A stretch of DNA of 64,000 nt from CAYNQK01 sp964470375 (GTDB lineage: Bacteria > Spirochaetota > Spirochaetia > Treponematales > JBGSOB01). A model generated the notes under the pieces. That model was not told the origin of the DNA, ran no database searches, and saw nothing but the letters and a program-made list of their open reading frames with translations. The number at the start of each line of letters is the position of its first letter. Position 1 is the first letter of the stretch. The DNA lies in assembly GCA_964470375.1 (NCBI GenBank), contig CAYYCP010000005.1, positions 1 through 64,000 of the forward strand. The letters run 5' to 3'. A program made the position numbers and the translations under genes. Positions 50,926-60,200 of this stretch are shown here, piece after piece.

Positions 50926-51321
50926 TCAGGCCGGGATCAGGACCACCGCCAGGCTGCGCTCGCGCGGGCCGTCGAACTCGCAGAGGTAGATGCCCTGCCA
51001 GGTCCCTAGGACCAGCTGCCCCTTACTGACAGCCAGGGTGACCGAGACCCCGGTCAGGCTGGCCTTGGCGTGGGCGGCGGAGTTGCCCTCGGAATGGCGG
51101 AAGGAAGGATCGTCCGGCAGGGCCTTGGCGAAGGCCTTGAGGAGGTCGGCCCGCACGTCCGGATCGGCATTCTCGTTGACCGTCACCCCGCAGGTGGTGT
51201 GCAGGGACTGGATCAGGCAGACGCCCTCGGACAAGCCGGCGGAATGCACAACCTCGGCCACGAGGGCCGTGACGTCTATGAGCTCCTCGCGGCGTGAGCT
51301 GCGGACGCGTATGACTTTCAT
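50926..51321 (-). CDS. yjbQ: YjbQ (UPF0047) family protein
   Basis: This 131-residue protein has the YjbQ pattern: IQSLHTTCGVTVNENADPDV (metal-binding His and Glu region), then a central SFRHSEGNSAAHAKASLTGV (His pair) and LVLGTWQGIYLCEFDGPRER. The family has been linked to secondary thiamine-phosphate synthase activity, but its physiological role is not settled. Its ATG overlaps the stop of the upstream S41 protease (ATGA), so expression is coupled. Confidence 0.92.
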   Translation of the reverse strand: MKVIRVRSSRREELIDVTALVAEVVHSAGLSEGVCLIQSLHTTCGVTVNENADPDVRADLLKAFAKALPDDPSFRHSEGNSAAHAKASLTGVSVTLAVSKGQLVLGTWQGIYLCEFDGPRERSLAVVLIPA

Positions 51322-52892
51322 GGCGAGGGGAGGAGACTGGGCTCCGGCAGGCCGGAGGCGGCCCCGGCCTTGGGCGCCTTGGACGGCTCGGTGCTCTTGG
51401 CCGCAACCTTATCAGCCTTGGCTGCGGCCGCTTCCTCCTGGAGCTGGCGGACTGTTTTGATGGAGGACATGCGCCGGGCGAAGCCGGCTTGATCATCCAA
51501 GATCTCCAGCGCCTTGCGCAGGATGGGATCGTAGTCCAGGTCGTAGACCGGAGCGAAGGTCTTGCGGTTGAGCTCGTCGCGCACAAGGCTCTCCACGTAC
51601 CACTCCACTCCCTCGAAGCCCTTGAGGCCGAGGCCGGACACGAAGAGGGCGATATCCTGTTTTGAAGCACCGGGGTTGGCTTCGGCCCAGTCCTTGATCC
51701 TGCCGGCGGCGTAGAGGGCATTGAGCTGGTCCAGCTGCTCCTTGGCAAGCTCCGGCAGCTTCATCTCCAGGTCGGGCGGTATACCTTGCTTGTCTATATT
51801 GGCGTCGCTGGGGGTGTAGTAGCGGCTCATGGTCAGCTTGTAGGCTGCCTTGCCCAGGGAGAAGACGTGCTGGACCGATCCCTTGCCGTAGGTCGTCTCG
51901 CCGATCAGGTAGGCGCGCTTCTGGTCTTTGAGGGCTCCGGCCAGGATCTCAGAGGCGCTGGCGGACCAGCGATTGATAAGGACTACCAGGGGCAGAGACT
52001 TGTCCAAGGCGAGGTCCTTCTTGGCTCGGTAGGAGTAATTCTCTGCGGCGTCCCGGGACTTGGTGGAGACGATGACGCCCTGGTCCAGGAAGAGGTCTGA
52101 GATCTGGACCACCGAGGCCAGGAGGCCGCCTGGGTTTCCGCGCAGGTCGATGATGACGCCCTTGCACTGGGCCACGTTGAAGGAGTTCAGGGCCTCCCTG
52201 ACGCGGGAATAGGTCTGGGGGGTGAACTCGATGATGCGCAGATAGCCGTAACCCTCGGGCATGACGGCCTTCTTGACCGTGGGAACTTCGATGACGGCCC
52301 GGCGGATGCTCACGGGGAAGATCGCGCTTCCGCGCATCACCGTGATTTTCACTTCCGTATTCGGTTCGCCTCTCAGGCGCAGAACGGCGTCGTCCGTGGT
52401 GAGGTCGGCCGTGGACTGGCCCTCAATCTCGACAATGAGGTCGCCGGGCATGAGGCCGGCTTTCCAGCCCGGGGTGTCCTCTATGGGCGAACTGATCTCT
52501 ATGAAGCGGGCCCGATCCGGGTAGCGCGGATCGGCCTCCTGCTTTGAGATGTACAGCCCCACCCCGCCGAACTGGCCGGAGGTGATATCCGAGATCTCGG
52601 TGACGTCGGATTCCTGGTAATACAGCGAATATGGATCGCCCAATGATTCGAACATGCCCTTGAGGGCGCCTTCGTAAAGGATCTTCGGATCCACCTGGTC
52701 GACGTAATTCTTATGGATGAAGGCGAAAATGTCCTGGATTGTCGCGTAATAGGCGCTCAAGTCCTGTTGCCCGGCCGCGTCCTGGGCCATGAGGACGGGA
52801 GCCCCGGCCAGCAGTGCCAGCAGGGCGATGGCCGCCGTGATCGAGGCCGCGTAGGCCCGCGAGCGGCGTTTCTTACCTTCGTTGCTTTCCAT
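51318..52892 (-). CDS. S41-family C-terminal processing protease
   Basis: This 524-residue exported protease has a basic N-terminus and signal or anchor (AASITAAIALLALLAGAPVL). A PDZ domain follows (GGVGLYISKQEADPRYPD, GWKAGLMPGDLIVEIEGQST). The tail-specific protease core has VIIDLRGNPGGLLASVVQIS, NRWSASASEILAGALKD (catalytic Ser) and GETTYGKGSVQHVF (catalytic Lys), then an Ala/Lys tail. It cleaves periplasmic proteins at C-termini. The ATG at 52892 is preceded by a TTGACA-17-CAAGAT promoter ending 6 nt away, with only a weak ribosome-binding site, suggesting a leaderless mRNA. It is divergent from a membrane protein gene with a mirror arrangement. Confidence 0.92.
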   Translation of the reverse strand: MESNEGKKRRSRAYAASITAAIALLALLAGAPVLMAQDAAGQQDLSAYYATIQDIFAFIHKNYVDQVDPKILYEGALKGMFESLGDPYSLYYQESDVTEISDITSGQFGGVGLYISKQEADPRYPDRARFIEISSPIEDTPGWKAGLMPGDLIVEIEGQSTADLTTDDAVLRLRGEPNTEVKITVMRGSAIFPVSIRRAVIEVPTVKKAVMPEGYGYLRIIEFTPQTYSRVREALNSFNVAQCKGVIIDLRGNPGGLLASVVQISDLFLDQGVIVSTKSRDAAENYSYRAKKDLALDKSLPLVVLINRWSASASEILAGALKDQKRAYLIGETTYGKGSVQHVFSLGKAAYKLTMSRYYTPSDANIDKQGIPPDLEMKLPELAKEQLDQLNALYAAGRIKDWAEANPGASKQDIALFVSGLGLKGFEGVEWYVESLVRDELNRKTFAPVYDLDYDPILRKALEILDDQAGFARRMSSIKTVRQLQEEAAAAKADKVAAKSTEPSKAPKAGAASGLPEPSLLPSP

Positions 52893-52898
52893 TTTACC

Positions 52899-52927
52899 AT
52901 CTTGGTCAGCGGACCGGGCTTTGTCAA
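52899..52927 (-). promoter_or_regulatory. Promoter of the S41 protease operon, probable leaderless start
   Basis: On the minus strand: TTGACA (52922-52927), 17-bp spacer, CAAGAT (52899-52904), then GGTAAA and the ATG at 52892. The -10 box is weak (three of six), the -35 box is perfect. Confidence 0.45.
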
Positions 52928-52949
52928 CGGCCGGCGACGGCTTTCTCCC

Positions 52950-52978
52950 TTGACTGCCCGGCGCCGCGGCCGTAGACT
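52950..52978 (+). promoter_or_regulatory. Promoter of the membrane protein/ParA genes, probable leaderless start
   Basis: TTGACT (52950-52955), 17-bp spacer, TAGACT (52973-52978), then 6 nt and the ATG at 52985. No Shine-Dalgarno sequence is present in GCGCCA. It is back to back with the S41 promoter. Confidence 0.5.
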
Positions 52979-52984
52979 GCGCCA

Positions 52985-53617
52985 ATGGAAAAGCGCCGGC
53001 TGCTGCCGTTGGCCCTCTGCGCCATCGAGACGCTGCGATGCGCGGCCGCTTACTTCGCCTTCCTCCCGGCCGTAGCCGCCGAGGCCCTAGGCACGGGACA
53101 CTTCTCCACGGCCGCCCTCTTTGCCCCCCAGCTCCTCATACCCCTGGCTTGGTTCCTGGTCTGGAACGATGAAGCCTACTACAGGCCCCTCCTGGGGATG
53201 ACCCTGGCCGGGAAGGCCATGCTCCTTGCCGCCGAGGCAGCTAGGGTGGGTGCTTTCATTGTTTACGCATCCGGCGATGCTCCCCTTGAGGCCGGGGCTG
53301 CCCGCCTGCGCGGATCCTTCCAGGCCCTGATCCTCTTCGCCGACATCTGCTTGGTGGCAGTCAGTCTCATCGCTTCCAGGACGATATTCCGCAGCAAGAC
53401 GCCTGGACAAAGCGGTGCCTCAGGCGGAGTTTCATCTCCAGGCGTCGGAGAAGGCTCGGCGCGCGTCCCGAATACCGCGGTTTCCATAAGCCAGCCCTCG
53501 GGGGCGCCCTACCAGGGACCTGAGGCGGTCGGCGTGCAGGACACCTTTACCATGGCTGGGCGCGCTGACTCTGACACGGATGAGCTTCCGAACACGGGAG
53601 GGACCCCGTGCACGTAA
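52985..53617 (+). CDS. Membrane protein of unknown function
   Basis: This 210-residue protein has about four hydrophobic helices in its first 145 residues (LCAIETLRCAAAYFAFLPAV, LFAPQLLIPLAWFLVW, MTLAGKAMLLAAEAARVGAF, LILFADICLVAVSLIASRTI). A disordered Gly/Ser/Pro/Thr-rich cytoplasmic tail of about 65 residues follows. I recognise no family. The stop overlaps the GTG of the MinD/ParA ATPase gene by 10 nt, so it may anchor or regulate that ATPase at the membrane (inference). The promoter box ends 6 nt before the ATG. Confidence 0.65.
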   Translation: MEKRRLLPLALCAIETLRCAAAYFAFLPAVAAEALGTGHFSTAALFAPQLLIPLAWFLVWNDEAYYRPLLGMTLAGKAMLLAAEAARVGAFIVYASGDAPLEAGAARLRGSFQALILFADICLVAVSLIASRTIFRSKTPGQSGASGGVSSPGVGEGSARVPNTAVSISQPSGAPYQGPEAVGVQDTFTMAGRADSDTDELPNTGGTPCT

Positions 53618-54753
53618 TCCCCATCGCCAGCGGCAAGGGTGGAGTGGGCAAGACCCTGATCGCGGCCAACCTCGCTGTGGCCCTCGCCCAGGCCGGCAGG
53701 CGCACCATCCTGGGCGACCTGGATCTGGGGGCGTCAAACCTGCACATCATGCTGGGGGCCAGGCCCACAGGCAAGGGCCTGGGCACCTTCATATCCGGGG
53801 CCTCTGAGAGCCTTCAGGATGTCATCCAACCCACCGACGTTGAAGGCCTATCCTTCATCGCCGGCGACGCCGAGATACCCGGTCTGGCCAACATAAAACC
53901 GGCTCAGAAGAACCGTGTCTCGCGCGCCCTCCTGGGCCTGGACGCGGAGTACCTGGTGCTGGACCTGGGCGCCGGCACGGGCTCCAACATCCTCGATTTT
54001 TTTCTCCTTTCCGGCAAGGGCATGATCGTGGCCACCCCCACCTTGGCGGCTACCCTGAATGCCTACTTGTTCCTCAAGAACGCCGTCTTCCGCTTGATGT
54101 CCAGCTCCTTCGGGCCGCGCAGTCCTGCCCGCGAGTACCTGGACAATCTCAAGCGCGACGGGGCGGCCCTGCAGCGTGCCTACGTGCCCGGCATCCTGGA
54201 TGAGGTCGGGCGGATCGATCCGGCCAGCCGCGAGGCCTTCCTGGCCAAGATGGCGCGCTTCCGGCCGCGCATCGTCATGAACATGCTGAGTGATCCCAAG
54301 GACGCCGACCGCGCACAGCGGATACGCCGCTCCTGCCGCGAGTACCTGGGCGTGGATCTCGAGCACCTGGGCATCCTCTATCGCGATGAGTATCAGGACG
54401 TGGCCCTGGCCAGCCGTATTCCCATACTCCTCTATAAGCCGCGTTCAGTGCTGTCTCAGGCCATCTGCCGCATGGCTGACAAGATCGTCTCCGCGGCCGA
54501 TACCGACGATGGGTCTCCCCTGACCGAGGAATCCGTAGATGAGGGCTACCAGGAGGCGGAGCTGGAGGCCGAGGCAGATTTCAACGCCAGGATGGACTCG
54601 GTCGAGGATCTCCTGCATTGTGGGGCCCTCTCCATGGGAGACCTGGTGGAGACGGTAAAGACACAGCAGTACGAGATCACCCAGCTCAGGCGCGAGAACC
54701 TTCTCCTGAAGCGCAAGCTCGGACAAGCAATCCAGCTCGGTTTCGAGCCCTAG
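53608..54753 (+). CDS. MinD/ParA-like positioning ATPase with C-terminal coiled coil
   Basis: This 381-residue protein begins MHVIPIASGKGGVGKTLIAA with the deviant Walker A of the MinD/ParA family (GKGGVGKT, residues 9-16). It continues ILGDLDLGASNLHIMLGARP and YLVLDLGAGTGSNILDFFL, matching FlhG/MinD-type ATPases. The C-terminal 90 residues carry a coiled coil (ETVKTQQYEITQLRRENLLLKRKLG) that is not usual in MinD. No minC, minE or flagellar genes are nearby. The GTG start at 53608 overlaps the upstream membrane-protein stop. It may position a membrane or envelope complex at the pole (inference). Confidence 0.85.
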   Translation: MHVIPIASGKGGVGKTLIAANLAVALAQAGRRTILGDLDLGASNLHIMLGARPTGKGLGTFISGASESLQDVIQPTDVEGLSFIAGDAEIPGLANIKPAQKNRVSRALLGLDAEYLVLDLGAGTGSNILDFFLLSGKGMIVATPTLAATLNAYLFLKNAVFRLMSSSFGPRSPAREYLDNLKRDGAALQRAYVPGILDEVGRIDPASREAFLAKMARFRPRIVMNMLSDPKDADRAQRIRRSCREYLGVDLEHLGILYRDEYQDVALASRIPILLYKPRSVLSQAICRMADKIVSAADTDDGSPLTEESVDEGYQEAELEAEADFNARMDSVEDLLHCGALSMGDLVETVKTQQYEITQLRRENLLLKRKLGQAIQLGFEP

Positions 54754-54792
54754 CGCCTCAGCCTCGCCTGCCTTCCCGCGGCCGCTTTTGCG

Positions 54793-54801
54793 TGCTATCC
54801 T
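54793..54801 (+). promoter_or_regulatory. Extended -10 promoter of lgt
   Basis: TGCTATCCT (extended -10) lies 18 nt before the lgt ATG, followed by a GGCGGAGG ribosome-binding site. No good -35 is seen. Confidence 0.35.
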
Positions 54802-54819
54802 CCAGGCGGAGGACGAAAA

Positions 54820-55863
54820 ATGCTCGCCGCCATCCCATTCCCCAACTGGTTGCGGCCGGAGATCATCCCCGGACTGCCCCTCTTCCGATGGTACGGTCTC
54901 ATGTACGTAGTGGCCTTCGCCGTCGTCTTCGCCCTCTTCAAGTGGCAGGCCCGCGGCCGCCTGGCCGAGTTTGACGCGGACACCACCCTCAATTTCTTCT
55001 TCGCCGGGATAGCCGGCCTGGTCCTGGGGGCGCGCCTCTTCGGCACCTTGGTTTACGGCGGAAACATGCGCCTGACCTACCTGACAAAGCCCTGGCTCAT
55101 TTTTTGGCCCTTCGGCGAGGGCTGGCAGTACACAGGCCTGACGGGCATGTCCTATCACGGGGGACTGATTGGCTGCGTGCTGGGCACATGGATCTACGCC
55201 AAGCGCAAGAAGCTGGATTACCTTGTCTGGGCCGATATGGTCATGGCCGGGGTGCCCTTCGCCTACACCTTCGGCCGCTTGGGCAACTTCATCAACGGAG
55301 AGCTCTACGGGCGCGTGACCGGCCTGCCCTGGGGCATGATCTTCCCAGCCGCCGAGTCCTTCTCGGCCCGCGATCCCTGGGTCCTGGACATGGCTAAGGA
55401 TACAGGTATCAAGGTGTCCAGCATGAACGCCATGGTCAACCTTCCCCGGCATCCTTCCCAGCTCTACGAGGCCCTCTTCGAGGGGGTCGTTTTGGGGCTG
55501 GTCATGTGGTTTATTCTGCGCAAGCACAAACCCTTCAAGGGCTTCATGCTGGGGGCCTACCTGATCGGCTACGGCTTCGTCCGTTTCATCTTGGAGTACT
55601 TCCGGGCCCCGGACGACTGGATGGGCTATGCGATCAACCTGAGCGGCCTAGACCTTTCCAGCGAGGCGGCCCTGCGGGCCGGGGCGGTCGCCCGCTTCAT
55701 GACGCCCTGGGCCTTCTCCACCGGCCAGCTTTTTTGCTTCCTTATGATGGTCGCCGGCGGGCTTTTCCTCTGGTTCCTCTCCAGGCGCAGAGACCCATGT
55801 ATAAACCAGCCGGCGGCGCCCGAGGCACCCAGCGCCCGCAAACTCCGGCGCAGACTCAGATGA
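54820..55863 (+). CDS. lgt: Prolipoprotein diacylglyceryl transferase
   Basis: This 347-residue inner-membrane enzyme has several TM helices. The Lgt signature GRLGNFINGELYGR (family GRxGNFxNxE) is present, as are LTGMSYHGGLIGCVLG (His of the catalytic loop), RHPSQLYEALFEGVVLGLVM and GYGFVRFILEYFRAPD. It transfers diacylglycerol from phosphatidylglycerol to lipobox Cys residues, the first step for the many lipoproteins in this window. A Lys/Arg-rich tail follows TM7. The ATG has GGCGGAGG upstream. Confidence 0.96.
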   Translation: MLAAIPFPNWLRPEIIPGLPLFRWYGLMYVVAFAVVFALFKWQARGRLAEFDADTTLNFFFAGIAGLVLGARLFGTLVYGGNMRLTYLTKPWLIFWPFGEGWQYTGLTGMSYHGGLIGCVLGTWIYAKRKKLDYLVWADMVMAGVPFAYTFGRLGNFINGELYGRVTGLPWGMIFPAAESFSARDPWVLDMAKDTGIKVSSMNAMVNLPRHPSQLYEALFEGVVLGLVMWFILRKHKPFKGFMLGAYLIGYGFVRFILEYFRAPDDWMGYAINLSGLDLSSEAALRAGAVARFMTPWAFSTGQLFCFLMMVAGGLFLWFLSRRRDPCINQPAAPEAPSARKLRRRLR

Positions 55864-55894
55864 GCCCCGGCGGAGCGATACCGCGGACGCCGCC

Positions 55895-55922
55895 TTGCCA
55901 TTCTCGGCGGCCGGGGTATAGG
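55895..55922 (+). promoter_or_regulatory. Promoter of the threonine synthase-like gene, near-leaderless
   Basis: TTGCCA (55895-55900), 16-bp spacer, TATAGG (55917-55922), then 8 nt (CTCTGCCC) and the ATG at 55931. No Shine-Dalgarno sequence lies between. Confidence 0.5.
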
Positions 55923-55930
55923 CTCTGCCC

Positions 55931-57262
55931 ATGAAATTCTGCTCCACGCGGGATGCCGGGCTCCGGCTTCCCCTGGCACAGGCCCTCTTCTCGCCGCGCG
56001 CCCCCGACGGGGGGGTCTTCATGCCCTGTGAAGACGTGGACTTACGGAACTACTTCTACCTCATGGACGAATCGATGTCCTTCGAGGACATGGTTCGTTC
56101 TCTCGCGGCCGAGGTCCTCAAGGACGAGGCTAAGCCCGACCTTGTAGAAGCCCTGGCCGGCGCGGCCGCCCGCCTGAATCCGCGTCTGACTCCCTTGGGC
56201 GATGACATCACCATGCTGGAGCTCTATCATGGTCCTACGGCCGCCTTCCAGGACTATGCATTGTCATTTCTGGCCGTCCTCATGGAGCGCATGCGCCCGG
56301 CCGGGCGGAGGGTGAAGATCCTCATCCCCACGGGCGGGGATACAGGCGCAGCGGCGGCTGAGGCCTTCGCCGACCGCGACGGTTTCGATGTCGTGCTGCT
56401 CTGCCCGGAGGGGGCCTCCCTGGGCATCCCCGCGGCTCGTCGGGTCGGGGTCGGCGGCAATACCCGTGTCATCGCTGTGAGGGCCGATAGGCAGGCTGTC
56501 CAGTCCCTGGCCTCCGCCCTTCTCTCTTCCAAGGAAGACGTTGAGAGGCTGGGCCTGTCCACAGCCACCACCCTCAATCCGGGGCGCTTCATCACACAGG
56601 CCTTCCACTATATCTACGCCTTCATCCAGCTCAAGCGGCGGGCCGGGGACATGTACTTCGACATACCCTCGGGCAACCACGGCAACTTCACCTCCGGCAT
56701 CCTAGCCTGGCGCTGGGGCATGCCCGTGACCGGTTTTATCGCCGCCTCCTGGCGCGAGCCCTCCGACTGTGTGCGCCGGGCCGGGCGCGCCTCCGCGGGC
56801 GGAATGGCCGTCAAGTCATCCACTTCCATGGCTCAGGAGAAGGAAGGGGCACCGGCCTTCTCGGACGTGGTCAATCCCGATCATTACGAGCGCATGACCT
56901 GCCTGGCCTCCGGCAATCCTCTAGTCTTGAGATCGATCATCCACTCCGCCATCGTCTCGGGCGAGGCAGCTCGGGAGGCCGTCAAGCGCGCCTACGCCGA
57001 TCACGCTGTCTTCCTGGCCCCCCCCACCGCGGTGGGCTATGCGGCTGCCCTGGCGGCGCGGGGAGACTTCCTCGAGGAGACAGGCAAGATCATCCTTCTG
57101 GGGACATCTCATCCCTGGAAACACGCGGATGAGATCGAGCGCCTCACGGGGAGGCGCCCGGACCGCCCGGCGAGAGGGGCTGGCATCGGTGAAGATTCCG
57201 AACCGGATGCGATCATCGGACCGGAGCCCCAGGAGCTGCGCAGGATCCTAGATGGTTTCTAA
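55931..57262 (+). CDS. thrC: Threonine synthase homologue with Gln in place of the PLP lysine
   Basis: This 443-residue protein has the threonine synthase fold and length: SPRAPDGGVFMPCE near the N-terminus, MLELYHGPTAAFQDYALSFL, LIPTGGDTGAAAAEAFADRD, MYFDIPSGNHGNFTSGILAW (phosphate-cradle type Gly/Asn/Ser) and HAVFLAPPTAVGYAAAL. In threonine synthases the GPTxAFKD motif holds the lysine that forms the Schiff base with PLP (Lys107 in E. coli ThrC). Here codon 107 is CAG (Gln), read cleanly as ttc-cag-gac. PLP-dependent activity as normally understood is therefore doubtful. No hom or thrB is nearby. The mRNA probably starts on or next to the ATG. Confidence 0.85.
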   Translation: MKFCSTRDAGLRLPLAQALFSPRAPDGGVFMPCEDVDLRNYFYLMDESMSFEDMVRSLAAEVLKDEAKPDLVEALAGAAARLNPRLTPLGDDITMLELYHGPTAAFQDYALSFLAVLMERMRPAGRRVKILIPTGGDTGAAAAEAFADRDGFDVVLLCPEGASLGIPAARRVGVGGNTRVIAVRADRQAVQSLASALLSSKEDVERLGLSTATTLNPGRFITQAFHYIYAFIQLKRRAGDMYFDIPSGNHGNFTSGILAWRWGMPVTGFIAASWREPSDCVRRAGRASAGGMAVKSSTSMAQEKEGAPAFSDVVNPDHYERMTCLASGNPLVLRSIIHSAIVSGEAAREAVKRAYADHAVFLAPPTAVGYAAALAARGDFLEETGKIILLGTSHPWKHADEIERLTGRRPDRPARGAGIGEDSEPDAIIGPEPQELRRILDGF

Positions 57263-57299
57263 GGTAAGATTTCTTCTTCGATAGGTCCTCGAGTTCCCC

Positions 57300-60200
57300 T
57301 CAAGGTCTCCTGTCCGAGGCTGTCTCGGCCCCTCCTCCCGCCAAGCGGGCAAGGATCGTCAGGTTTTTAGCGAGCTCTCGGTAATCGAAGTCGCTGCGCG
57401 CGATGGCCTCCAAGAAGACTGCATGTATCTCGTCCAGTGACTGGAGCCGGGCGGCCATCGCTTCAGGACCCATGGGCGCCGTCGGCAGGCGCGAAGCGCC
57501 ACGTAGACCCGGCGAGGTCTTGGTCGCGGGTTTAGCCATAGGTACGGGCATCGCCTCGGAGGCGGCCGCTTTTGTTGAGGGCTTGTCGCGGGCGCTTCGG
57601 GGAAGCTTGGACCCCTTGACGGGCTGAGCTCCTTCAAGGGGCTGGGGGACCTGTGGGCCGGCGGTCTGGGTATCGTGCCGGTTGAGGGCGATGACGAGGA
57701 AGCTGAACCAGAGGAATTCTTCCATGCTTTCCTTGACGAACCACAGCCTGCCTTGGTACTCGTTCACGCCCAGGAAGGCGCGCACGGCCTGGTCCGCCCC
57801 GCAGGCGCGGAAGATAGCCAGTGCCCTATCGGCTGGACTCGCTTTCCCCTGCATGAAGGGCTGATCCAGGTAGGGCAGGATGGCCTTTATGGCCGCCAGC
57901 CCCCTCTCAAGACTCCGAGGATTGCGCACGCTCCCCCCCGGAGGCGCAGAACGGAGGATCGCGCCAGCCAGCCGGGAATCCAGGCCCCAATGCTCGATCA
58001 GGCGGCGGAGATCCTGGCAGCTCGAGCCGTGGCCAATAACGCAGCGTAGATCCGCCAGAACCAAGAAGGCTGAGGCTAGGTCCATCAGCCCGGGATCGCG
58101 GCGGAAGCCCTCGCCCAGCCAGGCCAGGAGGCCCCCACTATCGCGTGCCGAACCGATGATGCCGGCCAGATCCAGGAGATTGCGGGTCATGGCGGCGAAG
58201 GTGTCGAAGGCCTCGTCTGCCGTGGCCAGCTCGACCGGGCTCTCGGCGCTGAAGGCGTCATACTCAGATGTGCCTTCCAGGAAGCGCACGGCGGTCTGGA
58301 AGAAGACGGAGTGGGCGGAGCGCCGGGCGTTCAGGAATGCGTCCGGATTCCCGCTCCCCTCAAGGATATTCGCCTTTTCCGGATCGGCGGACATGGCCGG
58401 TTCTTGGAGGGCTTGAGCGGGACCAGCATCCGCCTCGGAATCCACTTCGGCCGATAGTCCCAGGGCCCTCGAGAGGAGATCGCGCATGCCGGCGAAGAAA
58501 TCCGGGGAAGCGAAAGAGTCCAGGGCCTCGTAGAGGTCCTTGAGGAAGATCTCGCGCATGGTCTCCGAGAGGTCCACGACGCCACGCCCGTCCAAGTGGG
58601 CACAGAGCTTGGCGTACTGGCCCAGGGCGTTGTCTATGACCTCGCCGATGTCAAGGAAGACTTGGCACTGGTAGCCGTCCAGGGCGGCGAATAATCCCTC
58701 CGCGCGGATGGCGGCCGAAGACCTGATGAACCATAGTCCCGAGCGTTGCTCGCGCAGGATGCAGAAGCGCTGCTGCCCCGCCTGGGGGGGCGCCAAGCCC
58801 AGGCCGTCGGCCAAGCTGCGACGGATTACGCTTTTTGAGCCATCGGCGGCCTTGAGGGCGAATGGGGCAGAGTCCTTGAGCCTGCCCCAGGCCCGGGCGA
58901 AAGCGTTGTTGTAGAGAACAAGGGCGGCCTCCCCGCCCTGGCGGTTGGAGTAGGCGAAGACGTTCTCGTTGGCGGTCCCGTCGTCGCTGATCAGGTCATA
59001 GAGGAGGAAGGTCTCCGCCGAGGCGAAGATGTAGCGTTTCTTCATGAGGGGGAATATTTCGCGCTCGTGACGTTCCACCAGGTCAGGGTCGGGCGACTCA
59101 TTCCAGTAGGAACGCCGGTACTCCATGCCGTATTTCTCCTCAAAGCCCTCCACCTGTCCGTGCCCGAACATGGGCAAGCCGGGCATGGTGACCATCATGG
59201 AACAAACCCCGAAATACTTGTCGCCCTTGCCGAACTGGGCCACAGCCGTCTCCTCATCGGGGTTGTTGAGGAAATTCACGAAGCGCTTCAGGATATCGGG
59301 ATCGAACTCCAGGGTGTTCCTTATGGTGGCCCGGTACTTGGCATTTTCCTCGCGCTTGAGCATGTTCATGAACGCCGAATTATAGACCCGGTGCATGCCC
59401 AGGGTGCGTACGAAGTAGCCCTCCAGCATCCAGAAAGCCTCCGCCAACAGGAGGGTGTCCCCGGCCTGGGCCGCACACTCGTCCACGACCTCGCGCCAGA
59501 ATTCCTCCGGTAGGGCGCGGTCGAAGTCCTCGCGAGCCAGGGCATGCTCCGCGCGCGAGGGCACGTCGCCCCCGGAGCCAGGTTCCGGGTACCAAAGCCT
59601 GCGTATGTGGCGTTTGGCCAGGACCATGGCGGCGTCGAAACGGATGATGGGGAAGTTTCGGGCAACGTTGAGGATCGTGTCCTTGACCGCCCGGCGGGCC
59701 TGGGGATTGAGGAAGTCGATCTGGGCCGTGTCATTCCAGGGCATGGAGGTGCCGTCATTGCCGTGGTAGATGTAGCGCACGTCGCCGTCGCGGAAATCCA
59801 CGCGCTTGAACACCACCGCCGCATCGGTACGCGAGTAGTAATGGTCCTCTAGGAAAAGGCCGATGTCCGGGTGGCTGGAGAGATTTTCGCCGGTGAAGCT
59901 GTAGCCCGGGAAGGGGCAGGAGCGGGATTGAATGAAGAAATCAGGGCGTTCGCGGATCCAGCGCGAGTCCATGCCAGTATGGTTGGGAACCATATCGGCC
60001 GCCAGTCTGAGGCCGCGGTAGGCGGCCCGTTGACGCAGATCCGCCAGGGCCGACCAGCCGCCCAGCTCCGCGGCTATCTCATAATCAAAGACAGAGTAGG
60101 CGGACGCGGCCGCCTCGGGGTTGCCGCATATCCGCTTGATGCGCTCGCTGGCGCCCGAGCGCTCCCAGACCCCTATCAGCCAAAGGGCCGTGAAACCGCG

